Of a stretch of 64,000 bases of DNA, positions 41,531 to 51,293 are shown piece by piece. The stretch comes from Arthrobacter sp. StoSoilB20 (GTDB lineage: Bacteria; Actinomycetota; Actinomycetes; Actinomycetales; Micrococcaceae): assembly GCF_019977295.1 (NCBI RefSeq), contig NZ_AP024651.1:124001-188000 (forward strand). The letters run 5' to 3'. Every line of letters starts with the position of its first letter. Within the stretch, counting starts at the first letter, position 1. Made by a program: the position numbers and the translations under genes. The notes beneath the pieces were generated by a model. That model was not told where the DNA came from, made no database searches, and was given only the letters and a program-made list of their open reading frames with translations.

Positions 41531-42976
41531 ATGATGGGCGATAAGAACGGGGGTGCCCGCTGGGTATCCGCGGCGTGGGGGCGCTTGAAATGGCCGGTGC
41601 TGTTGGCCGGAGTCCTGTTGTGCGCCGCCGCGCTGGTGGTGGCAGGCCTGGCGCCGGGACTGTTCACCGCGCCCAAGCCGTCCCCTTCCGTTCCTTCCTG
41701 GCAGCAAGTGCCGGACCACCTGAGCGACACGAGCGGCGTGCTTCCCCTGAATACCGGCGCCCCCGTTCCAGTGCCGGCCGAAGTTGCCCGGCAACTTGAT
41801 GCCACGCTGAAACCCGCCGGCGGGGGCACCATCAGCGGCGTGGTCCTGGACGCCTCCACGGGCCAGGTCCTTTTTGACCGCGATGCCAACGCCAACAGGA
41901 TCCCTGCGTCCAACATGAAGTTGCTGACCGCTGTTGCTGCGCTGAAGGCACTTGGCCCGGAGTCGCGTTTCACTACACGGGTGCTCGCTTCCGAAGATCC
42001 CTCCACGGTGGTGCTGACCGGGGGAGGGGACGTCCTGCTGGGTGCAGCCGCATCGGATCCGTCCTCGGTCCTTGGGCACGCCGGTCTTGGTTCGCTGGCT
42101 GTGGATACTGCCGCTGCGTTGACTGAGGCAGGCATCAAGGGGCCGGTCTCGGTGAGAGTGGACGATTCACTGTTCGCCGGCGCACCCCTCAACCCTGCCT
42201 GGAGCCTGGATGACGTTGCCGCCGGGGAGACAGCACCCTTGTTTTCGCTGGCTTTGAACTCCGGCCGCTACGCCCCGGACGTTCTGACTGGTCCGCGCCC
42301 CCAGGATTCCGCCGCCACGGCCGCCCAGGCGTTTGCCGAGCAGTTGGCGGCCGCAGGCGTGGCGGTGAGTCCCGGCGTCGAACGCGGTAAAGGCCTCCCC
42401 GCAAGGGAGCTCGCTGCTGCCCGGTCCGCCACCGTCAGCGAGCAGGTTGACCTCATGCTCGAGTCCTCGGACAACTTCCTCGCCGAGGCGTTGGGGCGGA
42501 TGACAGCTTTGGCTTCCGGTCAGAAGGGGACGTACGACGGCGCCACTGCCGCCGTGCGGCAAAGGCTGGGGGAGCTGGGAATCGCCACGGATTCGATGCA
42601 GTTGGCCGATGTTTCCGGCCTTGCCCTGGAGAACCAGGTCAGTGCCCGGCAATTTGCCGAAGTAGTCCGTGCCATCACCAGCGGCCCCGATCTATCCCTG
42701 CGGGCGGCGTTGGACGGCTTCCCGGTGGCTGGCCTGACCGGCACCCTTGATGACAGGTATGTGGACGCCGGAACTGCCGTCGGAGCCGGGCTGGTGCGGG
42801 CCAAGACGGGGACACTTAATACGGTGATCGCGTTGAGCGGCTACGTGGTGGATGCCGACGGGCGCCTGCTGGTGTTCTCCTTCATCGGCAACGACCTTGA
42901 ACCCGGTGCCGCTGCCAACAAGGTTGCCATGGACCGTTCGGCGTCGGTGCTGGCCTCGTGCGGTTGCCGGGGCTGA
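41531..42976 (+). CDS. dacB: D-alanyl-D-alanine carboxypeptidase/endopeptidase (PBP4 type)
   Basis: A 481-residue family S13 penicillin-binding protein that trims peptidoglycan peptides in the extracytoplasmic space. An N-terminal membrane anchor or signal (WPVLLAGVLLCAAALVVAGL) is followed by SxxK in ASNMKLLTA, SxN in SSDNFLAEALG and KTG in RAKTGTLNTVIALSGYV. Start is ATG 41531 or the adjacent 41534. Lies between ppa and the DUF2342 gene, a conserved actinobacterial order. C-terminus ends ASCGCRG. Confidence 0.9.
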   Translation: MMGDKNGGARWVSAAWGRLKWPVLLAGVLLCAAALVVAGLAPGLFTAPKPSPSVPSWQQVPDHLSDTSGVLPLNTGAPVPVPAEVARQLDATLKPAGGGTISGVVLDASTGQVLFDRDANANRIPASNMKLLTAVAALKALGPESRFTTRVLASEDPSTVVLTGGGDVLLGAAASDPSSVLGHAGLGSLAVDTAAALTEAGIKGPVSVRVDDSLFAGAPLNPAWSLDDVAAGETAPLFSLALNSGRYAPDVLTGPRPQDSAATAAQAFAEQLAAAGVAVSPGVERGKGLPARELAAARSATVSEQVDLMLESSDNFLAEALGRMTALASGQKGTYDGATAAVRQRLGELGIATDSMQLADVSGLALENQVSARQFAEVVRAITSGPDLSLRAALDGFPVAGLTGTLDDRYVDAGTAVGAGLVRAKTGTLNTVIALSGYVVDADGRLLVFSFIGNDLEPGAAANKVAMDRSASVLASCGCRG

Positions 42977-43027
42977 TGCTCCGCGTGGAGCGAACTTAAG
43001 GGCCCACTGTCAGTCTCATGTGGTGTG

Positions 43028-44158
43028 ATGGTCCCTATGGTGTCATCTGCCCGCGATTCGTCAGCAGGGGCCCCGTCCCTGATCAATTGGGACCTGGCCT
43101 CCTCTACGGCTGCCCGGCTTGCCCCTCCCGGTCCGGAGCTTAGCGCCGGGGAGATCGGCAAGGCGGTGGAGAACCTGCGCTTCAACGCGGATATCTCGGT
43201 TCCGCACGTCCACGACATCACTGGCCTGGAAGCGGCCCGGGACCTGCGGGACTCGCACGTCCTGGTGGTTGACCGTGCCTCCTGGTCCAAAGCCAATACG
43301 CAGAGTTTCTCAGTGATGCTCCAGCCCGCGCTGAAGAAAATGCTGGAGAGCCGCAACGGTGCCGCCATGACCCCGGCCGCCGCAGCAGCCAGCGGTGCCA
43401 TCACCGGCACCCAGCTCGGGGCCGTGCTGGCTTTCCTCTCCAGCAAGGTCCTGGGCCAGTACGACCCATTCGCTGCCTTGGCCCCCGACTCCAACGTTCC
43501 CCCGGGCGGCAGGCTCCTGCTCGTTGCCCCGAACATCATTTCCGTGGAACGTGAACTCAACGTCCACCCCGACGACTTCCGGCTCTGGGTCTGCCTGCAC
43601 GAGCAAACACACCGTGTGCAGTTCGCCGCCGCGCCGTGGCTCCGCCACCACATGCTGGACGAAATCGAAAAGCTCAGCGGCAACCTCCTGGGCAACATGG
43701 ACTCGCTGGTGGAGCGCGCGGGCGCGGTTGCCAAGTCCCTGCGGGACCGCAATCCCTCCGAGAAAGCACCCGGACGGGGCGCCATCCTCGACATCCTGCA
43801 GGATCCCGAGGAAAAAGCGTCCCTGTCCCACATCACGGCTGTCATGAGCCTCCTCGAAGGCCATGCGAACGTGGTCATGGATGCCGTGGACTCGAGCATC
43901 GTCCCGTCCGTGAGGACCATCCGCCAGCGCTTCAACGAGCGCGGCAAGGACCGCGGTGTCGTGGAGAAGTTCATCCGCAACCTCCTCGGCCTGGATGCCA
44001 AGATGCGCCAGTACACCGATGGCGCCAAGTTCGTCCGTGAAGTGGTTGCCGTGGCAGGCATGGAAGGCTTCAACCGGGTGTGGACGTCCGCCGAATACCT
44101 TCCCACCGAAGAAGAGATCCACAACTCCAAGCTGTGGCTTGAGCGGATGGGGCTTTGA
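43028..44158 (+). CDS. Zinc-dependent metalloprotease-like DUF2342 protein
   Basis: A 376-residue protein of the DUF2342 family (sometimes annotated coenzyme F420 biosynthesis-associated). HEQTHRVQF carries a HExxH-type zinc motif (HEQTH) at about residue 197. Downstream SLLEGHANVVMDAVDSS provides a probable third ligand. The rest is helical with no membrane segment. I used ATG 43028; a GTG three bases before is equally possible. Its stop overlaps tilS by 4 bases. Placement between dacB and tilS is standard in actinobacteria. Biological substrate unknown. Confidence 0.85.
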   Translation: MVPMVSSARDSSAGAPSLINWDLASSTAARLAPPGPELSAGEIGKAVENLRFNADISVPHVHDITGLEAARDLRDSHVLVVDRASWSKANTQSFSVMLQPALKKMLESRNGAAMTPAAAAASGAITGTQLGAVLAFLSSKVLGQYDPFAALAPDSNVPPGGRLLLVAPNIISVERELNVHPDDFRLWVCLHEQTHRVQFAAAPWLRHHMLDEIEKLSGNLLGNMDSLVERAGAVAKSLRDRNPSEKAPGRGAILDILQDPEEKASLSHITAVMSLLEGHANVVMDAVDSSIVPSVRTIRQRFNERGKDRGVVEKFIRNLLGLDAKMRQYTDGAKFVREVVAVAGMEGFNRVWTSAEYLPTEEEIHNSKLWLERMGL

Positions 44159-45378
44159 GCGTTTCGCCTGGTTCTGTCGGGAGTTCCAGTGACGGGCCTG
44201 CTGCGGGTTCCGTAGCCGGGTCTGCCGGGTCCAGTTCCGGAGTCGCGGGTAAGGGGCGACGGCGGCCTGGACGTCTCGCGCCCGTCGTCGGCAAGGCGCG
44301 GAAGCAGTTGCAGAACGCCTTGGCTTCCGCCGGCTACCCCCAACGGGTGCTCGTAGCATGCAGCGGCGGCCCGGATTCGTTGGCTTTGGCGGCCATCGCC
44401 GCCTATTTCGGCCGGCGCGGCCACGTCGATGGACACCCGGTGGCTGTTGCCGGAGTGGTGGTGGATCATCAGCTGCAGCCAGGTTCTGCAGAAGTCGCCT
44501 CCCGGGCTGCCGGGGTGCTGCGGGAGCTGGGCTTGTCTCCGGTGGAGGTGCGCACTGTGGAAGTCGCCGCCACCGGCTATGGTCCCGAGGCCGCAGCCAG
44601 GGACGCCCGTCACGCTGCGCTGGATTCTGCCGCCGAGGATCTGGCCTGTGATGCGATCCTTCTGGGCCATACCCTGGACGACCAAGCCGAGCAGGTGTTG
44701 CTGGGGCTGGCCCGCGGTTCCGGGACCCGGTCCCTGGCAGGGATGAGGCCCGCCCGTGGCCGCCTCCTCCGGCCGTTCCTTGGGCTTCGTCGCGAGGAGA
44801 CCCTGGAAATCTGCGAGGTGGAGGAACTTTCCCCCTGGCACGACCCCAGTAACGCCGATCCCGCGTTCGCGCGCTCCAGGACCCGTGTTGAGGTCATGCC
44901 GGTCCTGGAAGAGAAACTGGGCCCGGGCGTGGCTGAATCATTGGCGAGGACTGCCGCAATCCTGCAGCAGGACGCTGATTTCCTCGAAGGCCTGGCCAAG
45001 GAGACCTATCTCTCACTTGTCCGGCACGAAGGCGATGATGCCTGGCTTCCCGAGGACGCCGTACGCGAGCTGCCGGCCGCCCTCAGGTTCCGTGTCATCG
45101 CCAAGGCCGCCGCCGACGTCGGGGGTCAACAACCGGGCTATGGACGCCTCCAGGCAGCGGAAGCACTGCTTCGGCGCCAAGGGTCAGCCGGACCCGTGGA
45201 ACTTCCCGGCCATGTCAGTGTTTACCGTTTGTCCCTCAGCGATTTGGAGCAGGAGCGTTCGGTGTCCGCCGGCGCTCCGGCAGCCGGTGGCCCGCGTGAT
45301 TCGGCCGACGCCGGTCCCCGCGAAGCCGCGCGCTGTGGGAAGCTAGTATTCCGGCATCAGAAACCGTCCCAACAGTAG
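44155..45378 (+). CDS. tilS: tRNA(Ile)-lysidine synthase
   Basis: A 407-residue PP-loop ATPase that modifies C34 of tRNA-Ile(CAU) to lysidine, so that AUA is read. The PP-loop is [20 protein letters not shown], followed by [35 protein letters not shown] and [20 protein letters not shown]. The first 35 residues (Ser/Gly-rich) are an extra leader. Start is TTG 44155, overlapping the DUF2342 stop by 4 bases (TTGA). It precedes hpt by 31 bases, as in most actinobacteria, and is essential. Confidence 0.9.
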   Translation: MSVSPGSVGSSSDGPAAGSVAGSAGSSSGVAGKGRRRPGRLAPVVGKARKQLQNALASAGYPQRVLVACSGGPDSLALAAIAAYFGRRGHVDGHPVAVAGVVVDHQLQPGSAEVASRAAGVLRELGLSPVEVRTVEVAATGYGPEAAARDARHAALDSAAEDLACDAILLGHTLDDQAEQVLLGLARGSGTRSLAGMRPARGRLLRPFLGLRREETLEICEVEELSPWHDPSNADPAFARSRTRVEVMPVLEEKLGPGVAESLARTAAILQQDADFLEGLAKETYLSLVRHEGDDAWLPEDAVRELPAALRFRVIAKAAADVGGQQPGYGRLQAAEALLRRQGSAGPVELPGHVSVYRLSLSDLEQERSVSAGAPAAGGPRDSADAGPREAARCGKLVFRHQKPSQQ

Positions 45379-45409
45379 CCGCACCCGAGCATCAAAACAG
45401 GAGCCATTG

Positions 45410-45961
45410 GTGGATTCAAACGACGTCCAGGCAGATCTCAAGCACGTTCTTTACACCAAGGAACAGATCCAGACGCGCATTGCAGAACTCGCAGCGCAGA
45501 TCGATAAGGACTACGAAGGCCGCGACATACTGGTTGTCGGCGTCCTCAAGGGTGCGGTGATGGTCATGGCTGACCTGGCGCGCGCACTGCACAGCCACGT
45601 CAGCATGGACTGGATGGCTGTCTCGTCCTACGGCTCCGGTACCCAGTCCTCCGGCGTCGTCCGTATCCTCAAGGACCTCGACACCGACCTCATGGGCAAG
45701 GATGTCCTGATTGTTGAAGACATCATCGACTCCGGCCTGACCCTTTCCTGGCTCAAGTCCAACCTTGAGTCGCGTGGCACGGCCAGCGTCGAGATCTGCA
45801 CGGCTTTCCGCAAGCCGACTGCCGCCAAGGTGGAGATCGACGTCAAGTACGTCGGCTACGACATCCCCAACGAGTTTGTGGTGGGCTACGGCCTCGACTA
45901 CGCCGAGAAGTACCGCAACCTGGACTTCGTGGGCACTTTGGCCCCGCACGTTTACGAGTAA
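45410..45961 (+). CDS. hpt: Hypoxanthine phosphoribosyltransferase
   Basis: A 183-residue enzyme joining hypoxanthine or guanine with PRPP for purine salvage. The PRPP-binding motif is [18 protein letters not shown] and the N-terminal loop is [22 protein letters not shown] 45410 was chosen over TTG 45407 because AGGAG ends 6 bases upstream of the GTG. It is downstream of tilS and normally next to ftsH, but here 2.6 kb of extra genes and repeats separate them. Confidence 0.93.
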   Translation: MDSNDVQADLKHVLYTKEQIQTRIAELAAQIDKDYEGRDILVVGVLKGAVMVMADLARALHSHVSMDWMAVSSYGSGTQSSGVVRILKDLDTDLMGKDVLIVEDIIDSGLTLSWLKSNLESRGTASVEICTAFRKPTAAKVEIDVKYVGYDIPNEFVVGYGLDYAEKYRNLDFVGTLAPHVYE

Positions 45962-45988
45962 GCGCTCTTCTTCGCTTCACGCCGCCGC

Positions 45989-46280
45989 GCCTTTTCCGCC
46001 ATTTGCACTTGTAACCTCTGGCCGGAGTGGGGGCGGCGTCCGTGCTTAAGGGGGCGCTTGGCTTAAGGGGTGCGCTTGGCGGTAGCGGGTGCAGATATTG
46101 AGTTTCTGAACCTGCCGCCGCGCACCCTCTCGCCGTCGCGCCCTTTTCCGCCGTTCGCGCCCGTAACCTCTGGTGCGCTCGGCGGGTGTGGGTGCGGTGT
46201 TTGCGTTTAAGGGGTGCGCTCGGCGGGTGTGGGTGCGGTTGTTTGGTTTGTGAACCTGCCGCTGCGCACCCTCTCGCGCT
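45989..46280. repeat. Degenerate intergenic repeats after hpt
   Basis: A unit with core CCTTTTCCGCCGTTCGCGCC appears at 46141-46164 and, mutated, at 45989-46011. GGTGCGCTCGGCGGGTGTGG occurs at 46172 and 46213. GAACCTGCCGC-GCGCACCCTCTCGC occurs twice, near 46108 and 46252. Further copies of the first core lie at 48251 and 48293. No gene is seen in this stretch. Confidence 0.7.
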
Positions 46281-46290
46281 AAACTGGACC

Positions 46291-47118
46291 ATGACCGGTG
46301 CTCCTGCCCGCCTTCTGGCGTGGCTCGCCGTCATGGCGACTCTCCTCACAGCCTGCACTCCTGGGGTCGATCTCGCTGAGCCCGGTTCCGGTCAACCAAT
46401 CGCGTCCGCTTCTGCTGCGCCGGCAACGGGCCACCTTGAAACGGCCCCGTCACCGAGCGCCACGCAGGCTCCTGTGCCGCCGCAGCCCGCACCTCCGCCC
46501 GCGCCGGCAGTGGTACCTCAAGCTTTTGCCCTGAACCTCTACCAAGAGGGTGACTTCGTCCCGCAATATACGTTCGACTGGTGTGTTGCTGCGAGCATCC
46601 AAATGGCGCACAATCTCATCGACGACACCGGCGGAGCCTCTTGGGCCTCCTCCGCGCAGCAAAGTGAGCTGTGGGAGATGGCCCGTGCGAGGTCCTCGAA
46701 TTCATTCAACGGCGCCAACCCCCGGGGCTGGGCGCAGGTGTTGACTGAGGTTGGATTGGGCCCTTACTCGGTGGTCAGCGTCCCAACCTACGAGGACACG
46801 CTGCAGACGGCGGCGCGCGCCATAGCTGAAACTGGCCGGCCGGTGGGGTTGGTCATGTGGAGTGGTCGGCATGCTTGGGTGATGAGCGGCTTTGAGTCCA
46901 TGGGTGATCCTGCGCAGTTCCCGGAGTTTCAGGTAACGGGGATTCGGGTCCTGGATCCGCTCTATCCTCACGGCAGCGGACAGTGGGGTCCCTCTCCGGA
47001 GCCCAACAGTCTGCTGACTCCGGAGCAGTTGGCCACACAGTTCGTGGTCCGTGAGCCCCGGCGCTGGAGTTCGGACCTGCCCACAGGTTATTTGCTGGTG
47101 CTTCCGGTCGCAGCCTGA
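46291..47118 (+). CDS. C39-like peptidase lipoprotein
   Basis: A 275-residue exported protein. A signal peptide (LLAWLAVMATLLTAC) ends in the lipobox LLTAC, predicting lipid attachment at Cys. A Pro/Ala-rich linker (VPPQPAPPPAPAVVP) follows, then a papain/C39-like fold with nucleophile Cys in FDWCVAASIQMAHNL, His in GRHAWVMSGFES and a later Asp in IRVLDPLYP. It would act on peptides at the cell surface. It sits between hpt and ftsH, where other Micrococcaceae lack it to my knowledge, surrounded by repeats. Activity is not certain. Confidence 0.65.
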   Translation: MTGAPARLLAWLAVMATLLTACTPGVDLAEPGSGQPIASASAAPATGHLETAPSPSATQAPVPPQPAPPPAPAVVPQAFALNLYQEGDFVPQYTFDWCVAASIQMAHNLIDDTGGASWASSAQQSELWEMARARSSNSFNGANPRGWAQVLTEVGLGPYSVVSVPTYEDTLQTAARAIAETGRPVGLVMWSGRHAWVMSGFESMGDPAQFPEFQVTGIRVLDPLYPHGSGQWGPSPEPNSLLTPEQLATQFVVREPRRWSSDLPTGYLLVLPVAA

Positions 47119-47130
47119 CCACCCGGTGCC

Positions 47131-48108
47131 TTACGCTGCACGCAAGGAACGAAGCCCGCCGTCGTTCAAAATACGTGCGAACACGCGTGGGTTCATCATC
47201 TCGGCCCAGTCCCAGCGCACGACAGTGAGGCCCAGCGCCCGCAGACCATTCTCGCGGGCCTTCTCTGCCATGACCGCCTGCTGGATGGTCTGGTTTCCCC
47301 GCAACCTTTTTCTTAGGTACTTTCCGTGTCCATCGAATTCCCCGACAAGGTCCAGCTCGGGCCACCAGAAGTCAGTTCGGGCAGTGCGTCCGTTTCCCAG
47401 GGTAAAAGAACCTTGAAGGCTGGGTACGGGAAAGTTGAGCAAGATCATTTGTGCTCGGCTTATGGATTCCCCCACTGATTCGGATTTGTCTGAGGAAAGA
47501 TCGAGAATCGACTCGGCCCGTCGCTTTCTGGAAACCCTGGTGAGAGCGGAGACAGCTTCAGCAAGTTCGTCGACGCTTGCCGGAGGACCCCACGCTTTAT
47601 CCTTGTTCCAATTGTCGGCCTCTAAATCATCGCCCCACCCTTGGTTGCGTCGGCTGGAGTCCACTACGGCCAAGGCCTCAGCAAAATTGAGGGCGGCGGC
47701 AAGCTCTATTGTGGTGCGGACCTTGTCTGTGACTCGAAAGTCACCAAGTTGGGCCACCCCGGCGTCAAGGGACCCGAAGCTTCTCCGGATCCCGTGCTTG
47801 GACCTGCCGCCTCTTGGGTCTTCAGTGACAGTGCATAAGCCCTGAGGTACGCCCACTACGCCGAGCCCCCATAGGAGTGCGGCCGTCTGCAAGTTGAACA
47901 GGGGCGGAGTCCTGGCTGCATTGACCAGCGCGGCTGCTTGGAGTCCGTGCCGCTGACGCTCGTTCAACTCCGCCCAATAAGCAGAGCGTGTATAAGCGCC
48001 CCGTCGGACCCGCACCAGCTCGCCACGCTTGGCCTGCTTCGCGAGGTGCCGCGCGTCATGCCCGATGCGTGTCGCATCTGCAGCGAGGATGAGTTCTGGA
48101 ATGGTCAT
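47131..48108 (-). CDS. AbiEi-like antitoxin / DUF559-type protein
   Basis: A 325-residue protein. The N-terminal 90 residues (LAKQAKRGELVRVRRGAYTR) are an AbiEi-type winged-helix domain. The C-terminal 100 residues resemble DUF559 / PD-(D/E)XK proteins, with TDFWWPELDLVGEFDGHGKY and LGLTVVRWDWAEMM. This combination is common in Actinobacteria as orphan genes without the AbiEii toxin. ATG 48108 (MTIPELILAA) was used; a longer frame is open upstream. It is convergent with the lipoprotein gene and flanked by repeats. Regulatory or restriction-related role possible. Confidence 0.65.
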   Translation of the reverse strand: MTIPELILAADATRIGHDARHLAKQAKRGELVRVRRGAYTRSAYWAELNERQRHGLQAAALVNAARTPPLFNLQTAALLWGLGVVGVPQGLCTVTEDPRGGRSKHGIRRSFGSLDAGVAQLGDFRVTDKVRTTIELAAALNFAEALAVVDSSRRNQGWGDDLEADNWNKDKAWGPPASVDELAEAVSALTRVSRKRRAESILDLSSDKSESVGESISRAQMILLNFPVPSLQGSFTLGNGRTARTDFWWPELDLVGEFDGHGKYLRKRLRGNQTIQQAVMAEKARENGLRALGLTVVRWDWAEMMNPRVFARILNDGGLRSLRAA

Positions 48109-48231
48109 GGGTTCCACGCTTCCCGTTCTAGCGCGAAGTCGAAAGCACCCGTCCGAGCTATGTGGAAAAACAGCATCGAGTCCACACGGAAGTAGCCAAG
48201 GTGGTGCCCTGCTAACAGCACTTAGCGGGGC

Positions 48232-48316
48232 GACGCGCCCCACGGGCCGCACCCGTTTCCGCCGTTCGCGCCCGTTCCTCAGCACGCCCGCACCCTTTTC
48301 CGCCGTTCGCGCCCGT
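48232..48316. repeat. Further copies of the intergenic repeat before ftsH
   Basis: Two copies of the core CCGCCGTTCGCGCCCGT stand at 48251-48275 and 48293-48316, 41 bases apart, matching 46141-46164. They lie in the 464-base region between the AbiEi-like gene and ftsH. The rest of that region holds a possible ftsH promoter with TATAGC at 48485-48490 but no clear -35. Confidence 0.7.
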
Positions 48317-48572
48317 GGTTACGGGTGCGCACGGCGCCAACGGGTGCGCCGGAAGCGAAGGCCAGTGGGAACCCCCCGCCCACCAAGCGCAAAAGCCCTG
48401 TTCCAACGCCACCGACGCGAGTATCCTGTGTACGCCCAGAGGGAACTTTTGGACTTTCCGGTGCGTGAATTACTGGGAACGGTGTATAGCTTGAAACTGA
48501 AGCAGCACCACTCGCGCGCAGAAGTTGCGCCTTGCAGCACTACCAGGAGGGACGGGGCAAAGCCCCGATCAG

Positions 48573-50642
48573 ATGAAAGCTAAGAGTTTCTTCAAGGGCC
48601 CGGGCATCTGGATTGTTGTCGTTGTTGGCTTGCTCCTGGTGGCATTCGCAACACTGGCTCCGGGCGGTTCAACCCGTATTGACACCAAGGAAGGCCTTGA
48701 GCTCCTTTCCCAAAGCGGGAAGGTTGAGCAGGCCAAGATTTTCGACGCCGAGAACCGCGTTGACCTGGTGCTTAAGGACAACCTGAACCTGGATGGCCAG
48801 GACAAGGGCAAGAACGTCCAGTTCTTCTACGTCACCGATCGCGGTCCGGATGTAGTGAAGGCAGTCACCAACGCCAACCCGGACAAGGGCTTCACGGACC
48901 AGCCGATCGAGAACAACTGGTTCTCCGGCCTGTTCTCGCTGCTCATTCCGGTGCTGTTGCTCGGTGTCCTCTTCTGGTTCCTGCTCTCCCGTATGCAGGG
49001 CGGCGGCTCCAAGGTGATGCAGTTCGGCAAGTCCAAGGCCAAACTGGTCAACAAGGACATGCCGCAGGTGACGTTCTCTGACGTCGCCGGTGCCGACGAA
49101 GCCGTGGAAGAGCTCCAGGAAATCAAGGAGTTCCTCCAGGAACCGGCCAAGTTCCAGGCCGTGGGCGCCAAGATCCCCAAGGGTGTGCTGCTCTACGGCC
49201 CTCCAGGTACCGGTAAGACCCTGCTGGCCCGCGCTGTCGCAGGCGAGGCCGGCGTTCCCTTCTTCTCCATCTCCGGCTCGGACTTCGTTGAAATGTTCGT
49301 CGGCGTGGGTGCTTCCCGTGTCCGCGACTTGTTTGAGCAGGCCAAGGCCAGTTCTCCAGCGATCATTTTCGTGGATGAGATCGACGCCGTTGGACGTCAC
49401 CGTGGTGCCGGTATCGGCGGCGGCAACGATGAACGCGAGCAGACGTTGAACCAGCTCCTCGTGGAGATGGACGGTTTCGACGTCAAGACCAACGTCATCC
49501 TCATCGCTGCCACCAACCGCCCGGACGTCCTGGATCCTGCGCTGCTGCGCCCGGGCCGTTTCGACCGCCAGATCACCGTGGAAGCCCCGGACATGATTGG
49601 CCGCGAGCAGATCCTGAACGTCCACGCCAAGGGCAAGCCCATGGCCCAGGGCATCGACCTCCGGGCTGTGGCCAAGAAGACCCCGGGTTACACAGGTGCT
49701 GACCTGGCCAACGTGCTGAACGAGGCCGCACTGCTGACCGCGCGTTCCAACGCCAACCTGATTGACGACCGCGCGCTGGACGAGGCAATCGACCGCGTCA
49801 TGGCCGGCCCGCAGAAGCGCAGCCGCGTCATGAAGGAACTCGAGCGCAAGATCACCGCTTACCACGAGGGTGGCCACGCACTGGTTGCTGCTGCCCTGCG
49901 CAACTCCGCCCCGGTCACCAAGATCACCATCCTTCCCCGCGGCCGCGCCCTGGGCTACACCATGGTGATTCCCGAGGACGACAAGTACTCGGTGACGCGC
50001 AACGAATTGCTGGACCAGATGGCCTACGCCATGGGCGGTCGTGTTGCTGAGGAAATCGTGTTCCACGATCCCTCCACAGGAGCATCCAACGACATCGAAA
50101 AGGCCACCTCCACGGCCCGGAAGATGGTCACCCAGTACGGCATGAGCGAGCGTGTTGGTGCGGTGAAACTGGGCCAGGGTGGCGGAGAGCCGTTCCTCGG
50201 ACGCGACGCCGCTCAGGAGCGCAACTTCTCGGACCAGATCGCCTACGTTGTGGACGAGGAAGTACGGCGCCTGATCGATCAGGCACACGACGAGGCTTAC
50301 GCCATCCTCACGGAAAACCGGGACGTCCTGGACCGCCTGGCCTTGGAACTGCTTGAGCGGGAAACCTTGAACCAGGCCGAAATTGCTGAGATCTTCCACG
50401 ACATCCGGAAGCGCGATTTCCGTGAGATCTGGTTGTCCAAGGAATCCCGCCCCGTCCAGTCCATCCCGCCGGTTGAAAGCCGTGCGGAAAAGGCTGAACG
50501 CGAAGCCCAGGAAGAGGCCAAGAAGGCACGTCTGGACGAGCCGCTGGACGTCGTCGCTCCGCATGCCCAGGGGGTCAGCAGCCAGGAATCCTTCCAGGCA
50601 CCGCGACCTGACGGCGGCAACGACTCCACGCATCACGGCTAA
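48573..50642 (+). CDS. ftsH: ATP-dependent zinc metalloprotease FtsH
   Basis: A 689-residue membrane AAA+ protease that degrades membrane and regulatory proteins. Two membrane helices flank an extracytoplasmic loop ([20 protein letters not shown] and [19 protein letters not shown]). The AAA+ module has Walker A GPPGTGKT, Walker [12 protein letters not shown], and the SRH region. The zinc motif is HEGGH, with the third ligand Asp in [15 protein letters not shown] 48573 was chosen at the start of the first helix; the frame is open farther upstream. First gene of a long operon through panC. Confidence 0.95.
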   Translation: MKAKSFFKGPGIWIVVVVGLLLVAFATLAPGGSTRIDTKEGLELLSQSGKVEQAKIFDAENRVDLVLKDNLNLDGQDKGKNVQFFYVTDRGPDVVKAVTNANPDKGFTDQPIENNWFSGLFSLLIPVLLLGVLFWFLLSRMQGGGSKVMQFGKSKAKLVNKDMPQVTFSDVAGADEAVEELQEIKEFLQEPAKFQAVGAKIPKGVLLYGPPGTGKTLLARAVAGEAGVPFFSISGSDFVEMFVGVGASRVRDLFEQAKASSPAIIFVDEIDAVGRHRGAGIGGGNDEREQTLNQLLVEMDGFDVKTNVILIAATNRPDVLDPALLRPGRFDRQITVEAPDMIGREQILNVHAKGKPMAQGIDLRAVAKKTPGYTGADLANVLNEAALLTARSNANLIDDRALDEAIDRVMAGPQKRSRVMKELERKITAYHEGGHALVAAALRNSAPVTKITILPRGRALGYTMVIPEDDKYSVTRNELLDQMAYAMGGRVAEEIVFHDPSTGASNDIEKATSTARKMVTQYGMSERVGAVKLGQGGGEPFLGRDAAQERNFSDQIAYVVDEEVRRLIDQAHDEAYAILTENRDVLDRLALELLERETLNQAEIAEIFHDIRKRDFREIWLSKESRPVQSIPPVESRAEKAEREAQEEAKKARLDEPLDVVAPHAQGVSSQESFQAPRPDGGNDSTHHG

Positions 50643-50652
50643 GCTATCTGCC

Positions 50653-51288
50653 GTGACTCATTTCGACGACGACGACGACCTCGCCGCCGCCCACGGTTCC
50701 GCCGTGGGCTCCCAGCACAGCCATAAAGTAGACCGTCCGCGCATTGAAGCCGCTGTCCGGGAGATCCTCCTGGCCATCGGTGAAGACCCTGAGCGTGGAG
50801 GCCTCCTGGACACGCCAAAGCGCGTGGCCAAGGCGTACGCCGAGGTCTTCGCGGGTCTGCACCAGCACCCCGCGGATGTCCTTTCCACCACGTTCGACCT
50901 CGACCATGAGGAGCTTGTCCTTGTGAAGGACATCCCCTTCTACTCGACGTGTGAGCACCACCTTGTGCCGTTCCATGGCGTGGCGCATGTTGGTTATATT
51001 CCGTCACACGACGGAAAGGTGACGGGCCTGAGCAAGCTGGCACGGTTGGTGGATATCTATGCGCGCCGGCCCCAGGTGCAGGAGCGCCTGACCACGCAGA
51101 TCGTCGAGGCGCTGGTGAAGCACCTCAACCCGCGCGGCGCGATCGTCGTCGTCGAATGCGAACACATGTGTATGTCCATGCGCGGCATCCGCAAGCCCGG
51201 CGCAAAGACCGTCACCAGTGCGGTGCGCGGTCAACTCCATGACCCGGCCACCCGCGCCGAGGCCATGAGCCTCATACTCGGAAGGTAA
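50653..51288 (+). CDS. folE: GTP cyclohydrolase I
   Basis: A 211-residue homodecameric enzyme turning GTP into dihydroneopterin triphosphate, the first folate step. Zinc ligands appear in [13 protein letters not shown] and [15 protein letters not shown]. Start GTG 50653 follows ftsH by 10 bases; the first 25 residues are an acidic tail ([13 protein letters not shown]). Part of the ftsH-folEPBK cluster, common in actinobacteria. Length is typical. Confidence 0.95.
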   Translation: MTHFDDDDDLAAAHGSAVGSQHSHKVDRPRIEAAVREILLAIGEDPERGGLLDTPKRVAKAYAEVFAGLHQHPADVLSTTFDLDHEELVLVKDIPFYSTCEHHLVPFHGVAHVGYIPSHDGKVTGLSKLARLVDIYARRPQVQERLTTQIVEALVKHLNPRGAIVVVECEHMCMSMRGIRKPGAKTVTSAVRGQLHDPATRAEAMSLILGR

Positions 51289-51293
51289 GCACT

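Noticed and set aside
42841..44841. 666-codon minus-strand open frame opposite dacB, the DUF2342 gene and tilS
   Set aside because: Spans three well-supported plus-strand genes and has Ser/Arg-rich composition; a shadow.
48669..50636. 655-codon minus-strand open frame opposite ftsH
   Set aside because: It mirrors ftsH, with His/Val/Gly-rich sequence typical of antisense shadows in high-GC DNA; no ribosome site or family.
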